Both the position numbers and the translations under genes were made by a program. A DNA stretch of 64,000 nucleotides from Chromatiales bacterium (ex Bugula neritina AB1) (GTDB taxonomy: Bacteria; Pseudomonadota; Gammaproteobacteria; Granulosicoccales; Granulosicoccaceae), in NCBI GenBank assembly GCA_001730015.1, contig MDLA01000168.1:116872-180871 (forward strand). The letters run 5' to 3'. Below, one piece after another: positions 1 through 9,876 of the stretch (its first letter is position 1; every line of letters begins with the position of its first letter). Under the pieces are notes generated by a model. The model was not told the DNA's origin. It was given only the letters and a program-made list of their open reading frames with translations, and did no database searches.

Positions 1-24
1 AACGCCAAAGAAACTGCGGCCAGA

Positions 25-1293
25 TCAGACCATACTCTCCGCTCTCCCGGTTGCCGATCTCCGGCGCCGACGTCTGCGTTTTTTTTGCTTCACCTGTAGC
101 AGGACCGGGAGAATAGCCACACTCATTGGAATCATAATCGCATAGGCAGGATACGACATCATGGTATGACTACTTAATGCAAACAGAAAATACAAAAAAA
201 CAAAAACCATTGCGGCTATTGATTTTCTGAACAAGGCAACAGGAAACAGCGCAAGATACACGAGCAAACCCAGAATGCCCTGCTCCACTGCGATTTTCAG
301 AAATTGGTTGTGTGTACCTATATCGCCAATCATACCCTCACTCGAACCCAGTCCTGTACCAACTAAAGGATTATTCGAAAATGCTTCGAGCGATAACACG
401 ACGAGATCCTTTCTCACTTCGGTGGAACCATCCGACTGCGTGAAAAAATTCTGAGACAGGCGCTCCAACATATTCGTACTCATATATTGATCCAGATCAA
501 ACTGCACCAGCAACGCCGGTATTTGACCACTTATCAGCAAAAAGGCGAGAAGCACAACGAAGCACATCCCGAACATCTTGACAAACACGCTACTTTTCGC
601 GCTGTACCCGAACAAGAGCGATATCAATACTGCCAATCCCCAAACGGTCAGCGATGCCCGACTAACCGTGCAAAAGACCGCCACACCAACCAGAATGGAA
701 AACAGCAATCTCAACCGAACCGGAAGGAAAAACTGCCCGATAAACATCCCCAGAACCATAACATGGCCGTTATCATTAGAATTTTCGTACAGCGCACCGG
801 ATCTATTGACCTCCCCGACTTTTGAAGCATCCTCAAAAAATCGATCTACGATCACCTGGAAATTCGGATCAAGAAATTCCATTACTGACAAGACCGCAAG
901 GAGCACAACTGCGACCACCATCCCGTATCCGGATGCATTAAAATTTGATCTATCCTTAGCCAAAACAATGAAAGTGGCACCCAACGCACTCATCCATGTG
1001 TATTGGATAAATTGTTCCATCGACCCGCCATCAAAAATAAAAAACAGAGACAAACACCCCATTAATAAGAAACAAAAATTCCACATGAGATAAGTCAAGG
1101 CCGGGCGTGAGATACTAATAAAACCTTTATTGAAAATACTGAGAAATACACAAATAACAATACAACCGAACCAGAAATGCCAGGGTACGAGACCTATACG
1201 CAGAGACAGGATATAGTACGGAATATTTGAAACCAACAGAAACACGACCAGAAACAACGTCATGTTTGTAACAAGTTTTATGGAATTACTCAT
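25..1293 (-). CDS. Wzy/O-antigen ligase-like polysaccharide polymerase
   Basis: A 422-residue polytopic inner-membrane protein with about ten hydrophobic segments. Near residues 325-345 it has the Wzy_C/WaaL-type periplasmic signature, with a GTGLGSSE stretch followed by GTHNQFLKIAVEQG, whose His is characteristic of this superfamily. It probably polymerises lipid-linked repeat units or ligates glycan in the periplasm. The role as Wzy is inferred from the neighbouring flippase and glycosyltransferases. The C-terminus is unusual: KQKK followed by seven Arg, which would be a strongly cytoplasm-retained basic tail. It is transcribed divergently from the amidotransferase gene to its right. Family is fairly sure; Wzy versus ligase is not. 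Confidence 0.85.
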   Translation of the reverse strand: MSNSIKLVTNMTLFLVVFLLVSNIPYYILSLRIGLVPWHFWFGCIVICVFLSIFNKGFISISRPALTYLMWNFCFLLMGCLSLFFIFDGGSMEQFIQYTWMSALGATFIVLAKDRSNFNASGYGMVVAVVLLAVLSVMEFLDPNFQVIVDRFFEDASKVGEVNRSGALYENSNDNGHVMVLGMFIGQFFLPVRLRLLFSILVGVAVFCTVSRASLTVWGLAVLISLLFGYSAKSSVFVKMFGMCFVVLLAFLLISGQIPALLVQFDLDQYMSTNMLERLSQNFFTQSDGSTEVRKDLVVLSLEAFSNNPLVGTGLGSSEGMIGDIGTHNQFLKIAVEQGILGLLVYLALFPVALFRKSIAAMVFVFLYFLFALSSHTMMSYPAYAIMIPMSVAILPVLLQVKQKKRRRRRRRSATGRAESMV

Positions 1294-1462
1294 AAGATAG
1301 CCATTAGGTACCGGTTTTAGTCGGGTTCAATCCAGTATTGCCACGATTATTAAATATAGGATTGGATCGACATCTAAGCTAGTTTAAATAGGAGTACAAT
1401 ATCCAGCCGCGATTCACACAACTACACACGAACTACCACCTAACTCTAAAGAAATCAATGAT

Positions 1463-3394
1463 ATGTGCGGAATCGCCGGTATAATAAATTCGACAGCTCA
1501 ATCCCCGGAGCGACTACGCAATTTGGCAACCAAGATGGCAACGGCCATCAATCATCGAGGCCCGGACGGTGATGGCATTTGGACAGATGCAGACAACAGG
1601 GTTGCACTTGCGCATAAGCGATTATCAATTGTTGATTTAACCCCGTCCGGTGCTCAACCAATGATTTCCCACTGCGGGAACTACATTATGGTGTACAACG
1701 GAGAGGTTTACAACGCTACAGAAATAGCTGCCGAACTGCGTAAAACCGGAACTATATTTCGCGGCACCTCAGATACAGAAGTAATTCTGGGAGCAATTGC
1801 CCAATGGGGACTGAACGAAACAATAGAAAAGCTTATCGGTATGTTTTCGCTTGCACTTTGGGACATTCGTACTAAAACACTAACGCTGGTACGCGACAGG
1901 CTGGGTATAAAACCCCTCTATTGGTCTTTTGTCAACGATACGTTTATTTTCGCCTCCGAACTAAAAGCGCTTTTGCACCACCCTGTTTGTCCTCGTGAGG
2001 TAAATAAAGGTGCAATATCAAGTTACCTGCAAAAATGCTACATCAATGGTCCTGACTCAATATACTGTGGCGTCCACAAACTACTGCCAGGACATCTGCT
2101 GACCTTAGTATCCGGAAAAAGCCCGAAAATCCGGGAATTCTGGTCAATGAGTAATGTAGCTAAATCTGGCACCGACAATCAATTCGACGGCAGCATCGAA
2201 GAAGCAGAAGCTCATCTTGAAGCACTGGTGAAAAGCGCCACGAGCATGCGAATGCTATCTGATGTACCACTGGGTGCATTTCTTTCAGGTGGGGTGGACT
2301 CGTCGCTTGTAGCCGCACTGATGCAACATGAAAGTAGCAAGCCGATAAAGACATTTTCGATCGGATTTGAAGATAGCCAGTTTAACGAAGCGCCCCACGC
2401 CGCAGAAGTAGCCAAGCACCTGGGAACAGATCATACAGAACTCTACGTCACACCACAGAATGCCATGGATGTTATTCCAAATCTACACACTATATTCGAT
2501 GAACCATTTTCAGATCCATCGCAAATTCCTACCTATTTATTGTGTAAAATGACAAGACAGCACGTCACCGTTGCATTATCGGGTGACGGTGGTGACGAGC
2601 TTTTCACGGGTTACGAACGTTATTTCACGGTAAACAACAATTCAGCCATTCTAAAGCAACCTCGTATAATTCGAAACACAGGTGCTCGTATCCTTAATTC
2701 GATATCGCCAGTATGGGCCAATAGAATGAGGACAATTCTGCCCGGGAGGGTTAGCCACCTGCTGGCCGGACACAAAATACACCGCATACCTCCGGCACTG
2801 CGGGATGGGCAGCTAGCAACATTGTATCAATCTACCCTAGCTCACTATTCCCAACCCAACAATTTAATGCTATCAGATGAAGAAATAGACGACCCAGTGT
2901 ATCAGCAAGCTCAATCTATTAAATTTAAAGATTCCTTCTCATTAATGCAATTCATAGATACACTGGATTATCTGCCCGGAGACATTCTCACAAAGTTAGA
3001 TCGCACAAGCATGGCAACCTCACTGGAGGCGAGAGTACCGTTATTGGACCACCGCATAGTTGAGTTCGCCTGGACCTTGCCACAAATATACAAAGCCGGT
3101 AATGGTGAGGGCAAACGAATCCTCAAAAATGTTTTATATAAACATGTACCAAGAAATTTGATTGAGCGCCCTAAAATGGGGTTTGGCGTTCCGATAGGAC
3201 AGTGGCTACGAGGCCCGCTAAATAGCTGGGCAGAGGACTTACTCTCACACGATTCATTAAAGTCCACTGGAATTCTAGATCCGAACATAATCAGAAAGCA
3301 CTGGAATCAACATAAAAAACACCAGGTGAATTGGGAGTATCACCTATGGGATGTTCTCAATCTTCAATCCTGGGCAATAAACAACTCAATTTAA
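1463..3394 (+). CDS. asnB: Asparagine synthase (glutamine-hydrolysing)-like amidotransferase 1
   Basis: A 643-residue class II glutamine amidotransferase. It starts MCGIAG, so Cys2 becomes the N-terminal nucleophile after Met removal. The N-terminal glutaminase domain (1-210) has the NGEVYN and SDTEV motifs. The C-terminal synthetase domain has the ATP-pyrophosphatase loop SGGVDS at about residues 275-280 and SGDGGDE further on. The family forms asparagine from aspartate and ATP, but members inside polysaccharide loci often amidate uronic acid carboxyls. That role is inferred from the flippase, sulfotransferase and GT genes that follow on the same strand. A second paralogue lies 3.4 kb downstream. 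Confidence 0.93.
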   Translation: MCGIAGIINSTAQSPERLRNLATKMATAINHRGPDGDGIWTDADNRVALAHKRLSIVDLTPSGAQPMISHCGNYIMVYNGEVYNATEIAAELRKTGTIFRGTSDTEVILGAIAQWGLNETIEKLIGMFSLALWDIRTKTLTLVRDRLGIKPLYWSFVNDTFIFASELKALLHHPVCPREVNKGAISSYLQKCYINGPDSIYCGVHKLLPGHLLTLVSGKSPKIREFWSMSNVAKSGTDNQFDGSIEEAEAHLEALVKSATSMRMLSDVPLGAFLSGGVDSSLVAALMQHESSKPIKTFSIGFEDSQFNEAPHAAEVAKHLGTDHTELYVTPQNAMDVIPNLHTIFDEPFSDPSQIPTYLLCKMTRQHVTVALSGDGGDELFTGYERYFTVNNNSAILKQPRIIRNTGARILNSISPVWANRMRTILPGRVSHLLAGHKIHRIPPALRDGQLATLYQSTLAHYSQPNNLMLSDEEIDDPVYQQAQSIKFKDSFSLMQFIDTLDYLPGDILTKLDRTSMATSLEARVPLLDHRIVEFAWTLPQIYKAGNGEGKRILKNVLYKHVPRNLIERPKMGFGVPIGQWLRGPLNSWAEDLLSHDSLKSTGILDPNIIRKHWNQHKKHQVNWEYHLWDVLNLQSWAINNSI

Positions 3395-3400
3395 TCCACC

Positions 3401-4762
3401 TTGTCTAAGGGGGCTACTCGACATTATAAAGACAATGCAATGCACGCCGGAACTAAACGAACACAAAGCCATTTTAAAGACTTACTAAATGGTGCATCAA
3501 TCAATATCGTCGCCAAAGTTCTGGCTGCGGCATTAGGATTCATTAGTAGCCTGCTTCTAACCAGACACTTCGGGGCAGCGACAATCGGGATAATTGCGAT
3601 CGTAGTAAGCATAATGAACATAGGTGCAAATTTCGCATTATGTGGCATGGGCACCTTAACCCTTAAACTCATTCCCACATTTCTCACCAGGCATGGACTT
3701 AAGGCAACAAAACAGCTATTTAGAAAACTCTTAATGCTGTCAGCAATCAATGCAATCATCGCCATGATTGCAATCACTCTGTTTCTTTCATTCGATAGCA
3801 CAAAAGAGAGCATTACTGAATCAATAAACCCGTTTCTGCCGGGATTTCTCGTGATTAGTGCTGTCGGAGTGATTATTTGTAGCAATACACTAAGAGGGCT
3901 CGGTGACTACATTTCATTTTCACTTTTAGATGTCATTCCATCACTACTACTACTTCTTGTTGTTCTTGGAAGCATTTCCGCAGGCCTGAATAACGAGACA
4001 TTTATTCACTACTATTTTTTTATCTATGTCGGATCATTCATATTGGCACTGATTATGGTGAACCGGTATTTTCAAAAACTCGAACACAAGCAGCACGAGC
4101 CAAACTGCCTTGACTCAATCAGGAGTTCACAGATTTACAAGCAGGCAATTCCCATGTTCGGAATTTCAGTTAGCCACATTTTAATTCAAAATATCGACAT
4201 TCTTTGCATCGCATTCTATCTTGATCAAAAAAGCGTGGGCATTTACTCAATATACATAAAGCTGGTTGCCTTCACTACATTTGCAACACTTGCTGTAAAC
4301 TCCATGTTTGCTCCAAAAGTCGCACTACTGTATGAACAGAACAACCTAAAAACTCTTCGAAGGCTTGCCAAGCAAACAACGCTCTTATCTACCGCTGTTA
4401 TTGCTTCGCTATCAACAGGATTATTGATCTTCCACGAACCGATCCTGACTTTGTACGGAGTAGAATTTCTACTGGATAAAGCAACACTCTATATTCTGCT
4501 TTGCACCACCGTTTTGCATGCCTCTTTTGGCTCGGTCGGGTTTTTTCTTAACATGACGGGCCAACAGAATATTTTCCTCAAAATAATGCTTACAGCTGTG
4601 ATTCTAAATACTCTATTAAACCTTATTCTAATTCCGTTGTCAGGAATATTGGGCGCCGCTGTGGCAACTCTAATTACAACAGCCGTGTGGAATACATTAG
4701 CAATGCTGGTTATTTTCAGGAAACACGGCTACACACTTTTCCCAACACGCCTTTTCGCATGA
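3401..4762 (+). CDS. Wzx-type polysaccharide flippase
   Basis: A membrane protein of 453 residues from the TTG at 3401, or 440 from the ATG at 3440. It has about 12-14 hydrophobic segments and the layout of the MOP/PST flippase superfamily, beginning with a soluble stretch and then LNGASINIVAKV and a long helix. It is expected to move undecaprenyl-diphosphate-linked repeat units across the inner membrane. The TTG lies only six bases after the asnB stop and has no clear Shine-Dalgarno site. The purine-rich AAGGGGG at 3407-3413 is rather far from the ATG, so the start is unsettled. The stop overlaps the next gene's ATG (ATGA), indicating translational coupling. Confidence 0.88.
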   Translation: MSKGATRHYKDNAMHAGTKRTQSHFKDLLNGASINIVAKVLAAALGFISSLLLTRHFGAATIGIIAIVVSIMNIGANFALCGMGTLTLKLIPTFLTRHGLKATKQLFRKLLMLSAINAIIAMIAITLFLSFDSTKESITESINPFLPGFLVISAVGVIICSNTLRGLGDYISFSLLDVIPSLLLLLVVLGSISAGLNNETFIHYYFFIYVGSFILALIMVNRYFQKLEHKQHEPNCLDSIRSSQIYKQAIPMFGISVSHILIQNIDILCIAFYLDQKSVGIYSIYIKLVAFTTFATLAVNSMFAPKVALLYEQNNLKTLRRLAKQTTLLSTAVIASLSTGLLIFHEPILTLYGVEFLLDKATLYILLCTTVLHASFGSVGFFLNMTGQQNIFLKIMLTAVILNTLLNLILIPLSGILGAAVATLITTAVWNTLAMLVIFRKHGYTLFPTRLFA

Positions 4763-5667
4763 ATAAACCAAACACCTTTGTCATTGGTGCACCCAAATGT
4801 GGAACCACCGCATTGTGTAAATATCTTGAGTTACACACAAATATCTTTATGTGCGACCCCAAAGAACCTCACTTTTTTGCGCATCAGGATATGCCCGGAA
4901 GGAAGCACTACTACACCAACATAGACACCTACCTTGAACTTTTTCAAGGTGCTAAATCGAATCAAAACGTTTTGATCGAAGGGTCCGTATGGTACCTGTT
5001 TTGTGAGAATGCCATTAAAAGGATATTTAATTTCAACCCGAAAGCCAAGCTAATCGTCATGCTACGCAGACCGGATGAGATGGTCTATTCATATCACAGC
5101 CAGGCTATTGTTTCATTCAGCGAAGATATCACTGATTTTGAGCTAGCCTGGAGAACCTCTAAAGGACCGAACCCCAGTAGAACCATACCCAAGCACTGTG
5201 ATGAGCCCAAGGTATTGCAATACGACCAAATCGCAAAATATGGCGACCAGCTCGAGCGCCTTTTTTCCATATTCGATCGAAGCCAGATAATGATAATTTT
5301 ATTTGATGATTTTAAGTCCAATACAGAAAAAACATACAATGATGTTCTTAATTTTCTTGAACTACCACCCGAATCATTACCCTCATTTGAAAAAATCAAC
5401 GAGAATAAAGTCATTACCAATAAAACTATTGGAAGAATTTTAACCAAACCACCGGGTTGGCTACTTCAAGCCATAGCGTTGTTTAAGCGATTGCTCGGTA
5501 TAAAAAACCTAAATGTACGGGAAAGACTATTAAATTCTGTATCGCGCAATGCGGAGCGCACTCCACTTTCACTGGAGTTAAGACAGGAAATAATCGATAA
5601 CTATCGTGAAGACATTCTTAAAACTCAGAGAATCACCAACCTCTCGTTAGAAAAATGGTTGAATTAG
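4759..5667 (+). CDS. PAPS-dependent sulfotransferase
   Basis: A 302-residue protein starting at ATG 4759, which overlaps the flippase stop as ATGA. The longer open frame upstream lies inside the flippase and is not needed. The N-terminus carries the 5-prime-phosphosulfate loop of the sulfotransferase fold (GAPKCGTTA, residues 10-18). The LIVMLRRPDEMVYSYHSQ stretch gives the Arg and Ser of the 3-prime-phosphate-binding motif. It would transfer sulfate from PAPS to a sugar hydroxyl, acting in the cytoplasm on lipid-linked glycan. The setting between flippase and glycosyltransferase supports carbohydrate as acceptor; the actual acceptor is unknown. It overlaps the next gene by 13 bases. Confidence 0.9.
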   Translation: MNKPNTFVIGAPKCGTTALCKYLELHTNIFMCDPKEPHFFAHQDMPGRKHYYTNIDTYLELFQGAKSNQNVLIEGSVWYLFCENAIKRIFNFNPKAKLIVMLRRPDEMVYSYHSQAIVSFSEDITDFELAWRTSKGPNPSRTIPKHCDEPKVLQYDQIAKYGDQLERLFSIFDRSQIMIILFDDFKSNTEKTYNDVLNFLELPPESLPSFEKINENKVITNKTIGRILTKPPGWLLQAIALFKRLLGIKNLNVRERLLNSVSRNAERTPLSLELRQEIIDNYREDILKTQRITNLSLEKWLN

Positions 5668-6788
5668 TTCCCACTGAAAAACTAAAGCTGCTGTGTGTCA
5701 TCCCCACTCTGGGCCATGGTGGCGCCCAGAAAGTTATGGTTGAGCTTATACACAGCTTACTTTACACCTCATCCAGGAAAGTAGAATTTGAAATCAGCCT
5801 TCTAACTTTCAGAGAAGAAGTAGACCCGATATACAAAGTTGATAAATGCGTCAAACTATTCTCAATCGATGCCATTATTGACGACACCCCCTCTTTGACG
5901 TCTTTCCTGAAATCGCCACTTGCCATAAGAAGACACATCAAAACCATTAGCCCCGATATTATTTTATCATTTCAGGACATCGCAAATTTCCCGGTAATTC
6001 TTGCCGCATTTGGATTGAAAATTCCGGTGATATCTTCTGAGCGAATGGACCCTCGCTTCCATACAGCTGCCCCTGTTCGAAAATTTCTGAGACTTCTACT
6101 TTACAATAGATTACACAGAGTTATTGTACAAACCACATTGATCGCTGAGCAGATGCCCAAGTCGATTAAGCCAAAACTAAGAGTAATACCCAATGCTGTA
6201 CCGCCACCAGCACAAAACCTCTCCGGGACAATCGGGACCGCTACCAATACAATTATCTCAGCTGGTAGATTGGAAGCACAGAAGGATTTTTCGCTACTGA
6301 TCAACGCGTTTGCACAATTGCCCGAGAAAACAAAATGGCGTTTAAAAATATTTGGGGAAGGCTCTTTGAGAACGACCCTTCAAGCACAGATTGACACACT
6401 GAATCTCAACAAGCTCGTAACGCTTGAACCCGCAACCACCAACATATTCACTGAACTGTTCAAAGCAAAAATATTCGTACTTCCATCACGCTACGAAGGC
6501 TTCCCTAACATTCTCTCCGAAGCCGTTTCAGCGGGTCTTCCGTCGATAGCTTTCGATTCGGTCAGTGGCACCCGGGAACTGATTACCAATAATTCAAACG
6601 GGATCCTTTTGAGCGAGAGTCAACGCACTCCGCTTGCGCTTGCTCAAGCGTTACTTTCTCTAATGGATTCACCCGACACAAGACTGAAAATGAAACAAAA
6701 CTGTGAGCCTATAGCTGCCACTTTCAACCCGGAAATCGTCTACCAGAAATGGATGGACCTGATTATAAATTCAATACAACGCACTTAG
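5655..6788 (+). CDS. Glycosyltransferase family 4
   Basis: A 377-residue GT-B enzyme. The N-terminal domain begins LCVIPTLGHGGAQKVMVEL, with the glycine-rich acceptor-side loop. The C-terminal GT4 domain has SAGRLEAQKDF, IFGEGSL and the EX7E-type motif in SRYEGFPNILSEAVSAGLP. It should transfer a sugar from a nucleotide donor to the lipid-linked repeat unit at the cytoplasmic membrane face, with retention. It overlaps the sulfotransferase gene and is followed after 19 bases by a second asnB-type gene, so 1463-9764 reads as one operon. Donor and acceptor cannot be read from sequence. Confidence 0.92.
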   Translation: MVELVPTEKLKLLCVIPTLGHGGAQKVMVELIHSLLYTSSRKVEFEISLLTFREEVDPIYKVDKCVKLFSIDAIIDDTPSLTSFLKSPLAIRRHIKTISPDIILSFQDIANFPVILAAFGLKIPVISSERMDPRFHTAAPVRKFLRLLLYNRLHRVIVQTTLIAEQMPKSIKPKLRVIPNAVPPPAQNLSGTIGTATNTIISAGRLEAQKDFSLLINAFAQLPEKTKWRLKIFGEGSLRTTLQAQIDTLNLNKLVTLEPATTNIFTELFKAKIFVLPSRYEGFPNILSEAVSAGLPSIAFDSVSGTRELITNNSNGILLSESQRTPLALAQALLSLMDSPDTRLKMKQNCEPIAATFNPEIVYQKWMDLIINSIQRT

Positions 6789-6807
6789 ATATTGGGAATT
6801 TTATTTC

Positions 6808-8640
6808 ATGTGTGGCATTGCTGGTTCTATCAACACTTCCCTGAACACCGACGAGGTAATCAGATCAATGGGGCATCGTGGACCAGATCGGCAAAGTTCT
6901 GAGTCAATTGACAATGTAATTCTGGTTCATGCCCGACTTTCAATCATTGATTCAGCCGGGGGAGCTCAGCCGATGCGTCGCAACGATCTCGTTATTGTGT
7001 TTAACGGCGAGATCTACAATCATAAATCCCTGCGACAGCAATTCGACCTAAACTGCACAACTGAATCCGATACGGAGACTTTACTCGCCCTTTTTGAACT
7101 CTTAGGAACTGATTGCCTCAAATTTCTGGATGGTATGTTCGCATTTGCGATATACAATACTCGTAAAAAGGAAATTACCCTGGCACGTGATAGAGCCGGG
7201 GAAAAACCGCTATATTACTGGAAGAATGGCTCTAGTTTCATGTTCGCCAGCGAATTAAATACTATAAAGTCGGCACAGCCCTTAGAGGTAGACGAGGGTT
7301 CGATATGCAATTTTCTATCATCGGGGGTTATGTATGGGAAAAAGACCCCTTATTTAGATACCGAAGAGCTCTTACCTGGTCATTTTATTGAACTGAATAC
7401 AATTGAAGTTAAACCTTCAGGCTCAAAATGGTTCTCCCTGGAACACGGATACAACCGGGATAACAGCAAGACCAGATCACTTAAATCCTGCATTGATTTT
7501 GTGGACGAAGCGCTGAACAGTGCGGTCAGGAATCAGTTACTATCATCTGATCTGGAAGTTGGAGCTTTCCTGAGTGGAGGTATAGACAGCGGCTTAGTAT
7601 GCGCTATGGCATCACTAAACCAAGCGCAGCTTAAGACATTTACCGTTTCATTTAAAGGCCAGTTCGATGAATCAGAACTAGCTAACGCGACGGCAAAAAT
7701 GTACAAAACAGACCACACCGTACTTTCTATAGACTACGCCGATCTCGAGGATAATATACATTCCATTATTTCCAACTATGGAGAACCCATAAGTGATGAC
7801 TCCATAGTTCCTACATGGTATGTCTGCCGCGCAGCCAAAGAGCACGTTACGGTTGTACTGACCGGTGACGGAGCAGATGAAATATTTGGCGGGTACAGAA
7901 GGTACATCCCCTACTCCAGACTAGATCTGTTCCAGACATCAAACTCGACAGGCAAGCTCCGTGAGGCTCTTCGATTCCTTCCAAACCCAAGTACTAACAA
8001 ACACAATAGCTATAGCTATTTGCACCGTTTTCTAGCATTACTCGGAAAAAATGGAACAGATCGATATATCTCATCTACCACCCAGGTAAGCAGTTCTGAG
8101 CTATTACAGAAACAACAGGGAGTGGACTTTCTGGCAGACTACAATAGCCTGGCAGAGTCAAAAAACCTTTCCAGCCTTGACAAGCTCATGATCATGGATT
8201 TTCACGCACTTCTTGGCACCACACTCCTGCCGAAAATGGATATCGGGTCCATGGCACATTCACTTGAGACGCGCACTCCATTTTTGGCAAAAGAAGTTTT
8301 GGACAACGCCCCATCAATACCCGGAAAGTACAAAATTAAAGGCACAACTACCAAGTATATTTTAAGGGAGCTTTCGAAAAAATACCTGCCGGCCGATGTC
8401 ACAACCGCTCCAAAGCGCGGCTTCGAAACACCACTCGTCAATTGGGTGGACGGTCTCTTGAGGCATGTAATTCACGATTCTCTTTCCACACCAAATGCCT
8501 ATGTCAGACAGTTCTATTCCAGGAACTACGTAGACAAGCTACTAAACACTAACATCCTTCCTCCGACACAGAGAGCACGTATGATATGGATGTTATTCTG
8601 CACTGAAGTCTGGTACACCACAAGGGTTAAAACATTATGA
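6808..8640 (+). CDS. asnB: Asparagine synthase-like amidotransferase 2
   Basis: A 610-residue paralogue of the amidotransferase at 1463. It has the MCGIAG start (Cys2 nucleophile), the GHRGPD and FNGEIYN glutaminase motifs, SGGIDS at about residues 256-261 and TGDGADE in the synthetase half. The two copies are clearly diverged, so this is not a recent tandem duplication and different acceptors are plausible. Known relatives in polysaccharide and PEP-CTERM/exosortase loci carry the same architecture. Its stop overlaps the ATG of the next GT4 gene (ATGA), which argues that it works with that glycosyltransferase on the same polymer. Confidence 0.92.
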   Translation: MCGIAGSINTSLNTDEVIRSMGHRGPDRQSSESIDNVILVHARLSIIDSAGGAQPMRRNDLVIVFNGEIYNHKSLRQQFDLNCTTESDTETLLALFELLGTDCLKFLDGMFAFAIYNTRKKEITLARDRAGEKPLYYWKNGSSFMFASELNTIKSAQPLEVDEGSICNFLSSGVMYGKKTPYLDTEELLPGHFIELNTIEVKPSGSKWFSLEHGYNRDNSKTRSLKSCIDFVDEALNSAVRNQLLSSDLEVGAFLSGGIDSGLVCAMASLNQAQLKTFTVSFKGQFDESELANATAKMYKTDHTVLSIDYADLEDNIHSIISNYGEPISDDSIVPTWYVCRAAKEHVTVVLTGDGADEIFGGYRRYIPYSRLDLFQTSNSTGKLREALRFLPNPSTNKHNSYSYLHRFLALLGKNGTDRYISSTTQVSSSELLQKQQGVDFLADYNSLAESKNLSSLDKLMIMDFHALLGTTLLPKMDIGSMAHSLETRTPFLAKEVLDNAPSIPGKYKIKGTTTKYILRELSKKYLPADVTTAPKRGFETPLVNWVDGLLRHVIHDSLSTPNAYVRQFYSRNYVDKLLNTNILPPTQRARMIWMLFCTEVWYTTRVKTL

Positions 8641-9764
8641 ACATTGCAGTAATTGGAGGAGTACCACAGTCTCTAACCAATTTCCGGGGGGACTTAATCT
8701 ATTCCCTACAAAACCTGGGACACAACGTATACGCCCTGGCAGGCGGTGAAGACCCACAATTTACCGACGAACTTGAAAATAATGGCGTGAAGTTTGTCAG
8801 CTATCCAATAAAGCGAACTAGATTAAACCCCTTCGCTGACCTGCATACCTTGATTTTTCTCCGCAGATGGTTCATTAAGAATAATATTGATTTTGTTTTT
8901 TCTTATACCGCCAAGCCAATTATATGGGGGGGCATCGCAGCACGCTTCGCCGGGGTCAAATATTTTCATGCAATGGTAACTGGATTAGGCCGACAATTTG
9001 ACTCGGAAAATTTTAAGCAGAAACTCGTCTCGTTTGTTGTAAAGAATCTTTACCGTATCTCACTAACTCACGCATCAACAGTCACCTTTCAAAATGTCGA
9101 TGACCTGGATTTTTTTGTCGATAACCACCTCACTTCAAACTCAAAGACACATCGGGTCAACGGCTCTGGTGTAGATCTGAGAAAATACAGCAGTACAAAC
9201 ACGCCGACGGATCCTTTTGTTTTTCTCACTGTCGGGCGGCTGCTCGCCTCAAAAGGGTTTCGTGAGTTTGTTGGTGCAGCAGATATCGTCAGCAAAAAAT
9301 ATCCGAACGCGCATTTCCGCATTGTGGGTATGCAAGAGCAAGGCTCCGATGCAATACCCCAGGATGAGATTGAGAGCTGGAATAAAAGGCCGTATATTAA
9401 CTATGTTGGACAGACCAAAGATACCATCTCCGAACTGGCATCCTGTTCGGTTTTTGTACTGGCTACCTACTTGCGGGAAGGAGTTCCACGCACTATTCTC
9501 GAAGCAATGGCCAGTGGTCGCGCTGTAATAACAACTAATACGGTCGGCTGTCGAGACGCTGTTGCTCACTCAGTCAACGGACTGCTCTTTGAACCGAAAG
9601 ACACAACTGCATTGGCAGATGCAATGATCTTTCTGATAGAGCATCCCGACACTTTGCAGTCGATGGCAAGTAATGCAAGTCGACTCGCAGAGGAGAAGTA
9701 CGATGTAAATAAGGTTAACAGTCACATGCTATCTATTATGGGACTACAGCCGAGCAGAGACTAA
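8637..9764 (+). CDS. Glycosyltransferase family 4 (PglA-like)
   Basis: A 375-residue GT4 enzyme whose N-terminus (NIAVIGGVPQSLTNFRGDLI) resembles the subgroup that adds the second sugar to undecaprenyl-diphosphate-linked amino sugars. The C-terminal domain has TVGRLLASKGFREFV and the motif LREGVPRTILEAMASGRAVI, with the paired Glu residues of GT4. An ATGA overlap couples it to the amidotransferase upstream. The PglC-like initiating transferase and PglD-like acyltransferase in the same locus are consistent with a PglA-type step, but specificity is inference. It is the last gene of the rightward run and converges on the next gene. Confidence 0.9.
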   Translation: MNIAVIGGVPQSLTNFRGDLIYSLQNLGHNVYALAGGEDPQFTDELENNGVKFVSYPIKRTRLNPFADLHTLIFLRRWFIKNNIDFVFSYTAKPIIWGGIAARFAGVKYFHAMVTGLGRQFDSENFKQKLVSFVVKNLYRISLTHASTVTFQNVDDLDFFVDNHLTSNSKTHRVNGSGVDLRKYSSTNTPTDPFVFLTVGRLLASKGFREFVGAADIVSKKYPNAHFRIVGMQEQGSDAIPQDEIESWNKRPYINYVGQTKDTISELASCSVFVLATYLREGVPRTILEAMASGRAVITTNTVGCRDAVAHSVNGLLFEPKDTTALADAMIFLIEHPDTLQSMASNASRLAEEKYDVNKVNSHMLSIMGLQPSRD

Positions 9765-9824
9765 ACCAGTAGAAATCACATTTTGTTACATCGCAAACCG
9801 CAGCGTCGGGAAACGCAACAAGAT

Positions 9825-9876
9825 AAAAAATCAGCTAAATCTCTCTTGCTGATGCATTTATCATCAGGATTTAGCT
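9825..9876 (-). terminator. Bulged hairpin and T-run ending the leftward GT4 gene
   Basis: Arms AGCTAAATC (9833-9841) and GATTTAGCT (9868-9876) pair perfectly. A second stem CTGATG/CATCAG (9849-9854 with 9862-9867) stacks on the right arm, leaving a seven-base bulge. Read on the minus strand, the hairpin is followed by TGATTTTTT, so it is a plausible intrinsic terminator for the gene ending at 9871, whose stop lies in the right arm. It sits between convergent genes and may also slow rightward transcription. Confidence 0.6.

Noticed and set aside
578..1093. 171-codon rightward frame inside the polymerase gene
   Set aside because: Antisense shadow; the leftward frame has clear membrane segments and a Wzy_C motif.
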